Source: Micromonospora sp. NBRC 110009 (GTDB taxonomy: Bacteria > Actinomycetota > Actinomycetes > Mycobacteriales > Micromonosporaceae). From it: a stretch of 64,000 nt of DNA. The notes under the pieces are model-generated. The model had not been told where the DNA came from. It did no database searches and saw only the letters and a program-made list of their open reading frames with translations. Below, in pieces: positions 51,057-60,424 of this stretch (position 1 is its first letter; each line of letters starts with the position of its first letter). The position numbers and the translations under genes were made by a program. Where the stretch lies: assembly GCF_030518795.1 (NCBI RefSeq), contig NZ_CP130427.1:4154001-4218000 (forward strand). The letters are read 5' to 3'.

Positions 51057-52580
51057 GTGCCCGGCAATCCACGTCCCCATACCGTGAATCCCGTCCGGCT
51101 CGGCGACCTCGCCGCCCGGTTGGCGGTAGTGCCGCCGGAAGAGGCCGCCGAGGTGGCGGCCACCGGGGTGACCCACGCCAGCCAGGAGGTCCGCCCCGGC
51201 GACCTGTACGCGGCGCTGCCCGGCGCCCGCCGGCACGGCGCGGAGTTCGCCGCCGGCGCGGCCGAGGCCGGCGCGGTGGCCGTGCTGACCGACCCGGCCG
51301 GCGTCGAGCTGGCCGCCGCCGCGGGCCTGCCGACCCTGGTGGTGGACGACCCCCGGGCGGTGCTCGGCGACGTGGCCGCCACCGTCTACGGCGACCCGAC
51401 CGCCCACCTGACCGTGATCGGGGTGACCGGCACCGCCGGCAAGACCTCCACCAGCTACCTGATCGAGTCCGGGCTGCGCGCCGCCGGGCGCACCACCGGC
51501 CTGATCGGCACGGTGGAGACCCGGCTGGGCGACCTGGTGATCGACAGCGTGCGGACCACCCCCGAGGCGACCGACCTGCACGCGATGCTGGCCGTGGCCC
51601 GCGAGCGCGGGGTCGACACGGTGGTCATGGAGGTGTCCAGCCACGCCCTGGCCATGGGCCGGGTCGGCGGCGTGCAGTTCACCGTGGGCGGCTACACCAA
51701 CTTCGGCTCCGACCACCTGGACTTCCACGCGGACGAGGCGGACTACTTCGCGGCCAAGGCGAAGCTCTTCGACGGGCGCTGCCAGGTCGAGATCCTCAAC
51801 CACGACGACCCCGCCCTGGAGCCGCTGCGGAAGCCGGCCACGGTGACCTACTCGGCGGCCGGCGACCCGGCCGCCACCTGGTGGGCCGACGGCATCGACG
51901 GCGAGGGGTACGCCCAGCGCTTCACCCTGCACGGCCCGGACGGGCTGACCGTGCCCACCGCCGTGGCGCTGCCCGGCCGGCACAACGTGGCCAACGCGCT
52001 GCTCGCCGTCGCCGCCCTGGTGGCCGCCGGGGTCGACCCGGCCACCGCGGTGGCCGGGGTGGCCGGCTGCGGCGGGGTGCCGGGGCGGCTGGAGCTGGTC
52101 AGCGGCGACGCGCCGGTCCGCGGCGTGGTCGACTACGCGCACAAGGCGAACGCCATCGAGGCGGTCCTGGCCGCCCTGCGGAACCTGACCACCGGCCGGC
52201 TGATCTGCGTCCTCGGCGCCGGCGGCGACCGGGACCGGGGCAAGCGCCCGGTGATGGGCGCCGCCGCGGCGGTGGGGGCCGACGTGGTGCTGGTGACCGA
52301 CGACAACCCGCGCTCCGAGGACCCGACCGCGATCCGGGCCGAGGTGCTGGCCGGCGCGTACGCGGCGAACGCCGCCGCGCGGATCATCGAGGCGCCCGGC
52401 CGGCGGGCCGCGATCGAGGAGGCGGTCCGGTTGGCCGAACCGGGTGACGTGGTGGCGGTGCTGGGCAAGGGCCAGGAACGCGGCCAGGAGATCAACGGCG
52501 AGGTGCTGCCGTTCGACGACCGGGTGGAGCTGGCGGAGGCGCTGCGTGCCCGCTTCGGCGACCTGGTGGGGCGGCGATGA
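51057..52580 (+). CDS. murE: UDP-MurNAc-tripeptide synthetase MurE
   Basis: Adds the third amino acid to UDP-MurNAc-L-Ala-D-Glu. The 507-aa Mur ligase has the P-loop VIGVTGTAGKTSTSYLI (about residues 121-137), the catalytic and carbamyl-Lys region, VEVSSHALAMGRV, and the substrate motif TDDNPRSEDP (about 420). DNPR at that site marks meso-diaminopimelate specificity, in line with Micromonosporaceae cell walls. GTG at 51057 chosen from the TAGGGT hexamer and frame. The stop overlaps murF by 4 bp. Confidence 0.95.
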   Translation: MPGNPRPHTVNPVRLGDLAARLAVVPPEEAAEVAATGVTHASQEVRPGDLYAALPGARRHGAEFAAGAAEAGAVAVLTDPAGVELAAAAGLPTLVVDDPRAVLGDVAATVYGDPTAHLTVIGVTGTAGKTSTSYLIESGLRAAGRTTGLIGTVETRLGDLVIDSVRTTPEATDLHAMLAVARERGVDTVVMEVSSHALAMGRVGGVQFTVGGYTNFGSDHLDFHADEADYFAAKAKLFDGRCQVEILNHDDPALEPLRKPATVTYSAAGDPAATWWADGIDGEGYAQRFTLHGPDGLTVPTAVALPGRHNVANALLAVAALVAAGVDPATAVAGVAGCGGVPGRLELVSGDAPVRGVVDYAHKANAIEAVLAALRNLTTGRLICVLGAGGDRDRGKRPVMGAAAAVGADVVLVTDDNPRSEDPTAIRAEVLAGAYAANAAARIIEAPGRRAAIEEAVRLAEPGDVVAVLGKGQERGQEINGEVLPFDDRVELAEALRARFGDLVGRR

Positions 52581-53974
52581 TCCCGCTGAGCCTGGCCGAG
52601 GTGGCCGCGGCCGTCGACGGGCGGCTGGTCGCCGCCGATCCGGCCGCCCGGATCACCGGCACCGTCGAGTTCGACTCGCGCAAGGTCACCCCCGGCGGGC
52701 TCTTCGTCGCCTTCCCCGGCGAGAAGGTCGACGGGCACGACTACGCCGCCGGCGCTGTGGAGTCCGGGGCGGTGGCCGTGCTCGGCACCCGCGAGGTGCC
52801 CGGCGTGCCGATGGTGCTGGTCGCTGACGCGCTCGACGCGATGGGCCGGCTGGCCCGCACGGTGGTCGACCGGCTGCCCGGGCTGACCGTGATCGGGCTG
52901 ACCGGCTCCTCCGGCAAGACCACGACCAAGGACCTGATCGCCCAGCTCGCCGTGCGGCTCGGCCCGACCGTGGCGCCGCCCGGCTCGTTCAACAACGAGC
53001 TGGGGCACCCGTACACCGCGCTGCAGGCCGGCCCGGAGACCCGCTACCTGGTGATGGAGAAGGGCGCCCGCGGGGTGGGGCACGTGCGCTACCTGTGCGA
53101 CGTGGTGCCGCCGCGGGTCTCGGTGGTGCTCAACGTCGGCGTGGCGCACATCGGCGAGTTCGGCTCGGTGGAGACCATCGCGCTGGCCAAGGGGGAGCTG
53201 GTCGAGGCGCTGCCGGCCGACGGGCTGGCCGTGCTGAACGCCGACGACCCGCTGGTCGACGCGATGGCGTCCCGCACCGAGGCGCGGGTGATCCGGTACG
53301 GCGAGTCCGAGCGGGCCGACGTGCGCGCCGTGGACGTGACGGTGGACGAGCGGGGGCGGCCGTCGTACACCCTGGTCACCCCGGAGGGGAGCGCGCCGGT
53401 GCGGCTCGGGCTGACCGGGCGGCACCAGGTCTCCAACTCGCTGGCCGCCGCGGCGGTCGCCCGCGAGCTGGGGATGCCGCTGGCCGAGCTGGCGCCCGCG
53501 CTGGGCGAGCTGGGCCTGGTCTCCACCCGGCGGATGGACGTCTTCGAGCGCTCCGACGGGGTCACTGTGATCGACGACTCGTACAACGCCAACCCGGCCT
53601 CGACCGGCGTGGCGCTGCGGGCGCTTGCGAGCATGCGCGGTCGGGGGCGTACCGTCGCGGTGCTCGGCTACATGGCCGAGTTGGGCGACTTCGAACGGGA
53701 GGGGCACCAGCAGGTCGGCCGGCTCGCGGCCGAGCTGGGGATCGACCGGCTGCTCGTGGTGGGCGAGCCGGCGGCGCCGATCCACGAAGGCGCGACAGCG
53801 GTAGGCAACTGGGGAGGAGAGTCGGTGCTGGTCACCGATCAGGCGGCGGCCGTCGAGCTGCTGCGGAGTGAGCTACGTCCGGGTGACGTGGTGCTGGTGA
53901 AGGGCTCCCGGTACCGCACCTGGGAGGTGGCCGACGCGCTGCGCGAGGCCACCGGGGAGCAGGTCACCTCATGA
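52577..53974 (+). CDS. murF: UDP-MurNAc-tripeptide--D-Ala-D-Ala ligase MurF
   Basis: Adds D-Ala-D-Ala to make the pentapeptide. The 465-aa enzyme has an N-terminal domain (MIPLSLAEVAAAVDGRL), the P-loop VIGLTGSSGKTTTKDLIAQL (about residues 106-125), VMEKGARGVGHVRYL, LNADDPLVDAM and the C-terminal VIDDSYNANPASTGVALRAL (about 330), all MurF signatures. Coupled to murE and mraY by ATGA overlaps on both sides. Confidence 0.96.
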   Translation: MIPLSLAEVAAAVDGRLVAADPAARITGTVEFDSRKVTPGGLFVAFPGEKVDGHDYAAGAVESGAVAVLGTREVPGVPMVLVADALDAMGRLARTVVDRLPGLTVIGLTGSSGKTTTKDLIAQLAVRLGPTVAPPGSFNNELGHPYTALQAGPETRYLVMEKGARGVGHVRYLCDVVPPRVSVVLNVGVAHIGEFGSVETIALAKGELVEALPADGLAVLNADDPLVDAMASRTEARVIRYGESERADVRAVDVTVDERGRPSYTLVTPEGSAPVRLGLTGRHQVSNSLAAAAVARELGMPLAELAPALGELGLVSTRRMDVFERSDGVTVIDDSYNANPASTGVALRALASMRGRGRTVAVLGYMAELGDFEREGHQQVGRLAAELGIDRLLVVGEPAAPIHEGATAVGNWGGESVLVTDQAAAVELLRSELRPGDVVLVKGSRYRTWEVADALREATGEQVTS

Positions 53975-55095
53975 GGGCGGTGATCGTCGCCATCGGGGTC
54001 GCCTTCCTCATCTCGCTGTTCTGCACCCCGATCGCGATCAAGGTGTTCACCCGGCTCAAGGCCGGGCAGCCGATCCGCGCCGAGGGCCCGGCCATGCACC
54101 AGGGCAAGAAGGGCACGCCGACGATGGGCGGCGTGGTCTTCATCCTGGCCACGGTGATCGCGTACGTCGCCGGCCACCTGGCCCTGACCACCCTGCCCGA
54201 CGCGCAGATCGCCCAGGTCGAGCCGACCATCACCGCGCTGGTGCTGCTGGGGCTGATGGTGTTCTCCGGCGCGGTCGGCTTCATCGACGACTTCCTCAAG
54301 GTCCGCAAGCGGCACAGCGGCGGTCTGAACAAGCGGGGCAAGCTCGCCGGCCAGATCCTGGTCGGCGCGATCTTCGGCATCGTCGCGCTCTACTTCCCGA
54401 GCACCATGCGGGACGTCAGCGGCAACCGGACCAACGCCGAGACCGTCGGCAGCACCACATTGAGCTTCATCCGGGACATCCCGGCGCTGGAGATCGGCAA
54501 GGTCGGCGCGGTGATCGTCATCATCATGGTGGTGATGGCGGCGACCAACGGCGTCAACCTCACCGACGGCCTGGACGGCCTGGCCACCGGCGCCTCGGTG
54601 ATGGTGCTCGCCGCCTACGGGCTGATCGCCTTCTGGCAGTACCGGCACTGGTGCGCCGACCCGAACTACACCGAGGCGTACTGCTACACCGTCCGGGACC
54701 CGTTGGAGATCGCGCTGATCGCCGGGGCGGCGGCCGGGGCCTGCGTCGGCTTCCTCTGGTGGAACACCTCACCGGCCCGGATCTTCATGGGCGACACCGG
54801 CGCGCTCGGCCTGGGCGGCCTGATCGCCGGCATGGCGATGTCCACCCGGACCATCCTGCTGCTGCCGATCCTCGGCGCGCTCTTCGTGATCATCACGATG
54901 TCCGTGGTGATCCAGATCATCTCGTTCCGGACCACCGGCAAACGGGTGTTCCGGATGTCGCCGCTGCAGCACCACTTCGAGCTGGCCGGCTGGAGCGAGG
55001 TCAACATCGTGGTCCGGTTCTGGATCATCGCCGGTATCGGCGTGGCCATCGCGCTCGGCCTGTTCTACAGCGAGTTCCTCGCCGCGGTCACCTGA
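53971..55095 (+). CDS. mraY: Phospho-MurNAc-pentapeptide transferase MraY
   Basis: Membrane enzyme making lipid I. A 374-aa protein with ten hydrophobic helices. Catalytic motifs: FIDDFLKVRKRHSGGLNKRGK (about residues 107-127), ATNGVNLTDGLDGLATG (about 190), and MGDTGALGLGGLIAGMAM plus SPLQHHFELAGWSE near the C-terminus. ATG overlaps the murF stop. A terminator-like hairpin follows 20 bp after the stop, and the expected next gene, murD, is not there. Confidence 0.97.
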   Translation: MRAVIVAIGVAFLISLFCTPIAIKVFTRLKAGQPIRAEGPAMHQGKKGTPTMGGVVFILATVIAYVAGHLALTTLPDAQIAQVEPTITALVLLGLMVFSGAVGFIDDFLKVRKRHSGGLNKRGKLAGQILVGAIFGIVALYFPSTMRDVSGNRTNAETVGSTTLSFIRDIPALEIGKVGAVIVIIMVVMAATNGVNLTDGLDGLATGASVMVLAAYGLIAFWQYRHWCADPNYTEAYCYTVRDPLEIALIAGAAAGACVGFLWWNTSPARIFMGDTGALGLGGLIAGMAMSTRTILLLPILGALFVIITMSVVIQIISFRTTGKRVFRMSPLQHHFELAGWSEVNIVVRFWIIAGIGVAIALGLFYSEFLAAVT

Positions 55096-55115
55096 CCGAC
55101 GGCGTCCGTTCCGTG

Positions 55116-55153
55116 ACGGAGGGGCACCCGGGCGCCGGCCGGGGCCCCTCCGT
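55116..55153 (+). terminator. Hairpin after mraY, at the usual place of murD
   Basis: ACGGAGGGGC (55116-55125) and GCCCCTCCGT (55144-55153) pair perfectly over 10 bp, with an 18-nt loop. It ends the murE-mraY unit; the remaining 68 bp lead to ftsW. Confidence 0.7.
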
Positions 55154-55221
55154 TCGCGTTCCGACACGCCGACCGTCCGGTTGCGCCACGGGCGGGCGCG
55201 TCGAGCCACCATGATGGGCAC

Positions 55222-56754
55222 GTGGGGGAGGGACGAGACACCGAGGTCATCACCGACACGCCGGCCGCCCGGGCGCCCGCCGCGACCCGGCCGGTGGACC
55301 CGCCGGCACCGCTGCTCGCGCTGGACGCGGCCGGCGGGCTGGCCGCGCTGCGCGGCCTGCTGGCGCGGCCGCTGGCCTCCTACTATCTGCTGCTCTCCAG
55401 CGCCGGCCTGCTGCTGTTGATCGGCCTGACCATGGTCTTCTCGGCGACCAGCGTGAAGGACTACGCCGACCAGGGCGACGCCTCCGCTTCGCTGGTCAAG
55501 CAGACGATCTTCGCGGTGATCGGCATCGTGGCGTTCTGGGCCTGCCAGCGGCTGCCCGCCCGCACGTTCCGGGCGGTGGCCCGGCCCTTCCTCGGCGTCG
55601 CCGTGGTGCTGCTCCTGGTCCTCAACCTGCTGGTCGCCCTGGAGGCGCTGTTGCGGGTCCCGGCGATCGGTCCGCTCAAGGCCGAGCTGCTCTGGCTCTA
55701 CCTCGGCCCGATCTCGGTGCAGCCGGTCGAGGTGGCCAAGTTCGCGCTGGTGCTGTGGGGCGCCCACGTGCTGGCCCGCAAGGGGGCCGCGCTGGGCTGG
55801 TGGAAGGAGCTGGCCACCCCGCTCTTCCCGGTGGTCGGCCTGCTCTTCGTGCTGGTCGGCTACAACGACCTGGGCAGCATGCTCTGCCTGCTGGCGCTGG
55901 TGGTCGGCATGCTCTGGGCCGCCGGTGTGCGGCTGCGGGTGTTCGCCGCGCTCTCCGCGGTCGGCCTGGTCGGGGTCGGCCTGCTGGTCGCCGCCGCGTC
56001 GCTCGGCGCCGGTTCCGGCTCGCGCGACGCCGCCAACTACCGGCTGACCCGACTCACCTCGTTCCTCGACCCGCCCGATCCGAAGACCTGCTTCCAGGAG
56101 CAGTTGGAGGGCTGCTACCAGCTCGTCCAGGCCCGCTACGCGGTGGAGCACGGCGGCTGGTTCGGCGTGGGCCTGGGCAAGAGCAGCCTCAAGTTCGGCT
56201 GGCTGCCCGAGGCGCACAACGACTTCATCTTCGCGATCATCGCCGAGGAGTTGGGCGTGGTCGGCTGCACCGTGGTGCTGGTCCTCTTCGCCGTGCTGGC
56301 GTACACCGGGCTGCGGATCGCCCGCCGGGTGGAGGATCCGTTCCGGCGGCTCGCCGCCGCGGGCGTGACCGCCTGGCTGGTCGGTCAGGCCGTCATCAAC
56401 ATCGGTGGGGTCACCGGGCTGATGCCGCTCACCGGCGTGCCGCTGCCGTTCATCTCCGACGGCGGCAGCGCCCTGGTGGTGACCCTGGCCGCGGTCGGCA
56501 TGCTCGCCTCCTTCGCCCGGGCCGAGCCGGACGCGGCCCGAGCCCTGCATGCCCGTCCGCCGGCCCAGTGGGTCCGACTACTCTGGGCCCCGTTGCCGCC
56601 GCTTCCCGGGCGGCGCCGCCGACCGGCGTCGCCACCGGAGGACCGTGGGTCCGTGCCCCGGTCCCGGACGCGGCGGGAGGACGACCAGGCCGCAGCGCGC
56701 GGCGCCCGGCCGGGCCGGACGCGCGCCGGCACGGCGAGCGAGAGGAGACGCTGA
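55222..56754 (+). CDS. ftsW: Septal peptidoglycan polymerase FtsW (SEDS)
   Basis: Glycosyltransferase of the SEDS family working with the septal PBP. The 510-aa protein has about 50 cytoplasmic residues, ten transmembrane helices (about 53-430) and a long Arg/Pro-rich tail. SEDS motifs include GLTMVFSATSV, QPVEVAKFALVLWGAHVLA, GYNDLGSMLCLLALVVGMLWAAG and the final LMPLTGVPLPFISDGGSALV. GTG start; a CATGAT hexamer lies 6 nt upstream and may be a weak -10. murG begins within its stop codon (TGATG). Confidence 0.94.
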   Translation: MGEGRDTEVITDTPAARAPAATRPVDPPAPLLALDAAGGLAALRGLLARPLASYYLLLSSAGLLLLIGLTMVFSATSVKDYADQGDASASLVKQTIFAVIGIVAFWACQRLPARTFRAVARPFLGVAVVLLLVLNLLVALEALLRVPAIGPLKAELLWLYLGPISVQPVEVAKFALVLWGAHVLARKGAALGWWKELATPLFPVVGLLFVLVGYNDLGSMLCLLALVVGMLWAAGVRLRVFAALSAVGLVGVGLLVAAASLGAGSGSRDAANYRLTRLTSFLDPPDPKTCFQEQLEGCYQLVQARYAVEHGGWFGVGLGKSSLKFGWLPEAHNDFIFAIIAEELGVVGCTVVLVLFAVLAYTGLRIARRVEDPFRRLAAAGVTAWLVGQAVINIGGVTGLMPLTGVPLPFISDGGSALVVTLAAVGMLASFARAEPDAARALHARPPAQWVRLLWAPLPPLPGRRRRPASPPEDRGSVPRSRTRREDDQAAARGARPGRTRAGTASERRR

Positions 56755-57860
56755 TGGGTCCGCTGCGTTCGGTGGTGCTCTGCGGAGGGGGTACGGGTGG
56801 GCACATCTACCCGTTGCTCGCCTTCGCCGACTGCCTGCGCCGTCACGACCCCGGCGTCCGGATCACCTGCCTGGGCACACCGAAGGGGCTGGAGAACGAG
56901 CTGATCCCGCCGGCCGGCTACGACCTGCGCCAGATCCCGGCCTACCAGCTGCCCCGCTCGATCAACATGAGCCTGGTCCGCACCCCGGACCGGATGTGGA
57001 AGGCGGCCCGCGCGGCGGGCAAGGTGATCGACGAGGTGCAGGCCGACGTCGTGATCGGCTTCGGCGGGTACGTCTCGGTGCCCGGCTACCTCGCCGCGTG
57101 GCGGCGCGAGCTGCCGATCGTCATCCACGAGGTGAACGTGCCGCCGGGCGTGGCCAACCGGCTCGGGATGAAGTTCACCAAGAACATCGCGGTGGGCTTC
57201 CCGCACCAGCCGATGCAGGCCGAGTCGCTGCGCGACGCCCGGGTGGTCGGGGTGCCGCTGCGCCGCGGGATCGCCGGGCTCGACCGGGCGGCCATGCGCA
57301 ACGCCGCCCGGGCCCACTTCGGGCTCCGCCCCGACCTGCCGGTGCTCTTCGTCGCCGGCGGCTCGCAGGGCGCCCGCTCGATCAACCTGGCGGTCGCCGG
57401 GGCGGCCAAGGAACTGGCCCGCAACGGCGTGCAGGTGCTGCACGTGATCGGCGCCCGCAACGAGGCGGTCTCCGTCCCCACCGACCTGCCGGTGCCGTAC
57501 GTGACCCTGCCCTACCTGTCCGAGATGGAGCTGGGGTACGCCGCCGCCGACCTGATGCTGGGCCGGGGCGGGGCGATGACCTGCGCCGAGGTGGCCGCGA
57601 TCGGCCTGCCCACCATCTACGTGCCGTACCCGCACAGCAACCAGGAGCAGAAGCGCAACGCCCTGCCCGTGGTGGAGGCCGGGGGTGGGCTGCTCGTCGA
57701 CGACGCCGAGGTGACCCCGGACTGGCTGGAGCGGACCGTCATCCCGCTGATCCGGGACCCGCAGCGGCTCGCCGCGATGGGCGCCGCCGCGGCCGCGTAC
57801 GGGCGGCGCGACGGCGACGTCGCCCTGCTGAACTTCGTCTACGAGGCGGTGAGCCGCTGA
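56754..57860 (+). CDS. murG: UDP-GlcNAc--lipid I GlcNAc transferase MurG
   Basis: Makes lipid II from lipid I on the inner membrane face. The 368-aa GT28 enzyme shows VVLCGGGTGGHIYPLLAFADCL at the N-terminus (G-loop and His), VIGFGGYVSVPGYLAAW, VIHEVNVPPGVANRL, LFVAGGSQGARSINLAV and the UDP-GlcNAc site LGRGGAMTCAEVAAIGLPTIYVPYPHSNQEQKRNA. ATG overlaps the ftsW stop by one base. The murC gene follows after 31 bp. Confidence 0.97.
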   Translation: MGPLRSVVLCGGGTGGHIYPLLAFADCLRRHDPGVRITCLGTPKGLENELIPPAGYDLRQIPAYQLPRSINMSLVRTPDRMWKAARAAGKVIDEVQADVVIGFGGYVSVPGYLAAWRRELPIVIHEVNVPPGVANRLGMKFTKNIAVGFPHQPMQAESLRDARVVGVPLRRGIAGLDRAAMRNAARAHFGLRPDLPVLFVAGGSQGARSINLAVAGAAKELARNGVQVLHVIGARNEAVSVPTDLPVPYVTLPYLSEMELGYAAADLMLGRGGAMTCAEVAAIGLPTIYVPYPHSNQEQKRNALPVVEAGGGLLVDDAEVTPDWLERTVIPLIRDPQRLAAMGAAAAAYGRRDGDVALLNFVYEAVSR

Positions 57861-57891
57861 TGCCGGCCGCCGCGACGGGAAGGTACCGCTC

Positions 57892-59370
57892 ATGAACACC
57901 GCGCAGTTCACCCCCGCCGGCACGATGACCGCGGAGGACCTGGGCCGGATCCACCTGATCGGGGTGGGCGGCGTCGGCATGAGCGGCCTGGCCCGGCTCT
58001 TCCTCACCCGGGGCCTGCCGGTCTCCGGCAGCGAGCTGCGGGAGTGGCCGTCCCTGGCCGGCCTGCGGGCGCTCGGCGGCACCATCCACATGAGCCACGA
58101 GGCGGCCAACCTCGACGGGGTGGACACCGTGGTCTACTCCTCGGCCATCCCACAGGACCACCTGGAGATGGCCGAGGCGCGCCGGCGCGGCCTGCGCGTG
58201 CTGCACCGGTCCGAGGCCCTCGCCGCCGCGATGACCGGCCGGCGGACGGTGGCGGTCGCCGGCACCCACGGCAAGACCACCACCACCTCGATGGTCACCA
58301 TGGTGCTCCAGCAGGCCGGCACCGACCCGTCCTTCGTGATCGGCGGGGAGATCTCCGAGGTCGGCTCCGGCGCGCATCACGGCACCGGCGAGCACTTCGT
58401 GGTCGAGGCGGACGAGAGCGACCGTTCCTTCCTCATCTACCGCCCGTACGTCTCGATCATCACCAACATCGAGGCGGACCACCTCAACACGTACGGCGAC
58501 CTGGCGAACCTGGAGGCGACCTTCGCCGAGTTCGCCCGGCTCACCGACCCCGAGGGCTTCGTCATCACGTGCGCCGACGACGCCGGCGGGCGGCGGCTGG
58601 CCGAGGCGCTGCGCGCCGAGGGGCGCCGGGTCTGGACGTACGGCGAGTCGCCCGACGCCGACCTGCGGATGAGCGACGTGACCTCCTCCGCCCAGGGCGT
58701 GCGCTACCTCGCCGAGGTGGAGGGCCGGTCGCTGGGCGAGATCCGGCTGCCGGTGCCCGGGCGACACATGGCGCTCAACAGCGCGGCGGCGGTGCTCGCC
58801 GCGTACCTGCTGGGGCTGCCGGTCACGGCGGCCGAGGCGGCGCTCGGCGCGTTCCCCGGGGTGCGGCGGCGCTTCGAGCGCAAGGGGGTGGCGGACGGCG
58901 TGCTGGTCTACGACGAGTACGCGTACCACCCGACCTCGATGACGCTGGCCCTGCAGACGCTGCGCGAGGTGGCCGGCGAGGGCCGGCTGATCGTGGTGTT
59001 CCAGCCGTACCGGCTCTACCGCACCCGCGATCTCCAGGCGGAGATCGCCGCCGCCCTGGCCATTGCCGACGAGCTGGTGCTGCTGGAGGTCTTCGGCCCG
59101 GGCGAGCTGCGCCAGCCCGGCGAGGGCTCGGCCGCGCTGATCGAGGCGGTGGCGCTGCCGGCGGACCGGAAGGTCTTCGTCGAGGCGTGGGACGACGTGC
59201 CGGCCGAGGTGGCCCGCCGGGCCCGCCCGGGGGACGTGGTGGTGACCATGGGCGCCCCGCCCATCTCGCTGATGGGCGACCAGTTGATCGACGCCCTGCT
59301 GGCCCGGACCGGTGGCGCGGCGATCGGCACCGGCGTCGGCCCGGACGGCGCGGCGGCCACGGCCGGATGA
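57892..59370 (+). CDS. murC: UDP-MurNAc--L-Ala ligase MurC
   Basis: First amino-acid ligase of the pentapeptide pathway. A 492-aa protein with the MurC N-terminal signature RIHLIGVGGVGMSGLARLF, the P-loop VAVAGTHGKTTTTSMVT (about residues 116-132), VEADESDRSF, ITNIEADHLNTYGD and VYDEYAYHPTSM (about 340). ATG at 57892 after a GGGAAGG ribosome-binding site. Its stop overlaps the ftsQ ATG by 4 bp. Confidence 0.96.
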   Translation: MNTAQFTPAGTMTAEDLGRIHLIGVGGVGMSGLARLFLTRGLPVSGSELREWPSLAGLRALGGTIHMSHEAANLDGVDTVVYSSAIPQDHLEMAEARRRGLRVLHRSEALAAAMTGRRTVAVAGTHGKTTTTSMVTMVLQQAGTDPSFVIGGEISEVGSGAHHGTGEHFVVEADESDRSFLIYRPYVSIITNIEADHLNTYGDLANLEATFAEFARLTDPEGFVITCADDAGGRRLAEALRAEGRRVWTYGESPDADLRMSDVTSSAQGVRYLAEVEGRSLGEIRLPVPGRHMALNSAAAVLAAYLLGLPVTAAEAALGAFPGVRRRFERKGVADGVLVYDEYAYHPTSMTLALQTLREVAGEGRLIVVFQPYRLYRTRDLQAEIAAALAIADELVLLEVFGPGELRQPGEGSAALIEAVALPADRKVFVEAWDDVPAEVARRARPGDVVVTMGAPPISLMGDQLIDALLARTGGAAIGTGVGPDGAAATAG

Positions 59371-60185
59371 GCCCCGGCCCGGCCCGTGGCCGGACCCCCG
59401 GTCAGGACGGCGGGGCCGGCCGGCGCAACCCGGTCCGGCAGTGGCAGCTGGTCCGGGCCGGCGCCGACGCCGTACCCCCCTCCACCCGGCGGTTCATGGC
59501 CCGGGCCCGGCAGCGCCGGATGCGCGCGGCGCTGCCCTGGGCGGTCGCCGCCGCCGTGCTCGCGGTCGCCGGGCTGGTCGCCTGGACGCTGCTCGGCACC
59601 GGCCTGTTCGGGGTCCGGGAGGTGCGGGTGGTCGGCGCCAGGCTGGTCACCCCGGTCGAGGTACGCGACGCCGCGGCCGTCCCGGACGACGCGCCGCTGG
59701 CCCGGGTCGACCTCGCGGCGACCGCCCGCCGGGTCGGCGCCCTCGCCCCGGTGCAACGGGCCACGGTGGAGCGGGACTGGCCGGGGACGCTGGTGATCCG
59801 GGTGGTGGAGCGGACCCCGGTGGCGGCGGTGCCGCAGGGGGACCGGTTCGCGGTCATCGACGGCACGGGTGTGGTCTTCCGGGACCTGCCCCGGGCCCCG
59901 GACGGGTTGCCGGTGATCCGGGTCGGCAAGCCGGCGCCGGACGACCCGGGCACCCGGGCGGGCCTGGACGTGCTCGCCGCCCTCAGCCCGCGGCTGCGCG
60001 CCGAGCTGGTCTCGGTGGACGTGGCCGGGTTGGCCCGGATCACCCTGCGCCTGCGGGAGGGCCGGACGGTGTTCTGGGGGGACGCGACCCGGGGGCCGGA
60101 CAAGTCCAAGGTGGCCACCGCCCTGCTCGGTCGGAAGGCCGACACGATCGACGTCAGCGCCCCGGACGTGGTCACTTACCAGTGA
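59367..60185 (+). CDS. ftsQ: Cell division protein FtsQ
   Basis: A 272-aa bitopic divisome protein: about 52 basic cytoplasmic residues, one transmembrane helix (about 54-76, ALPWAVAAAVLAVAGLVAWTLLG), a POTRA domain starting LFGVREVRVVGARLVTPVEVRDAA, and the beta domain with VERDWPGTLVIRVVERTPVAAV. FtsQ docks FtsL and FtsB to the septum. Coupled to murC by ATGA. The ftsZ promoter lies in the 239-bp gap downstream. Confidence 0.93.
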   Translation: MSPGPARGRTPGQDGGAGRRNPVRQWQLVRAGADAVPPSTRRFMARARQRRMRAALPWAVAAAVLAVAGLVAWTLLGTGLFGVREVRVVGARLVTPVEVRDAAAVPDDAPLARVDLAATARRVGALAPVQRATVERDWPGTLVIRVVERTPVAAVPQGDRFAVIDGTGVVFRDLPRAPDGLPVIRVGKPAPDDPGTRAGLDVLAALSPRLRAELVSVDVAGLARITLRLREGRTVFWGDATRGPDKSKVATALLGRKADTIDVSAPDVVTYQ

Positions 60186-60292
60186 CCGGCCACTCAGCCG
60201 GCGTGAGCCGGCCCGCTCCGGACGGCGACACGCCGGAAAGGTCCTTGGCTCATCGCGCGGCGGCGCTTACGTTGCCCCGAAGAGATCAGTGG

Positions 60293-60321
60293 TTGACATA
60301 GCTCTAAGCCTCTAGTAGAGG
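60293..60321 (+). promoter_or_regulatory. ftsZ promoter with a palindrome over the -10
   Basis: TTGACA (60293-60298), a consensus -35, is 17 bp before TAGAGG (60316-60321). The 13-bp palindrome CCTCTAGTAGAGG (60309-60321; 6-bp arms, central G) covers the -10. A leader of about 95 nt precedes the ATG, with a GGAAAGGACCGG ribosome-binding site. Confidence 0.7.
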
Positions 60322-60424
60322 GTGAGGGTTTCAATCGTCGTCCTCAGTGGGAAATGCTCCGCCGCTGGTCCGGCCAAGCCGTGTGGGGTCGGCCCATGCC
60401 AATCTCGAAGGGAAAGGACCGGAG

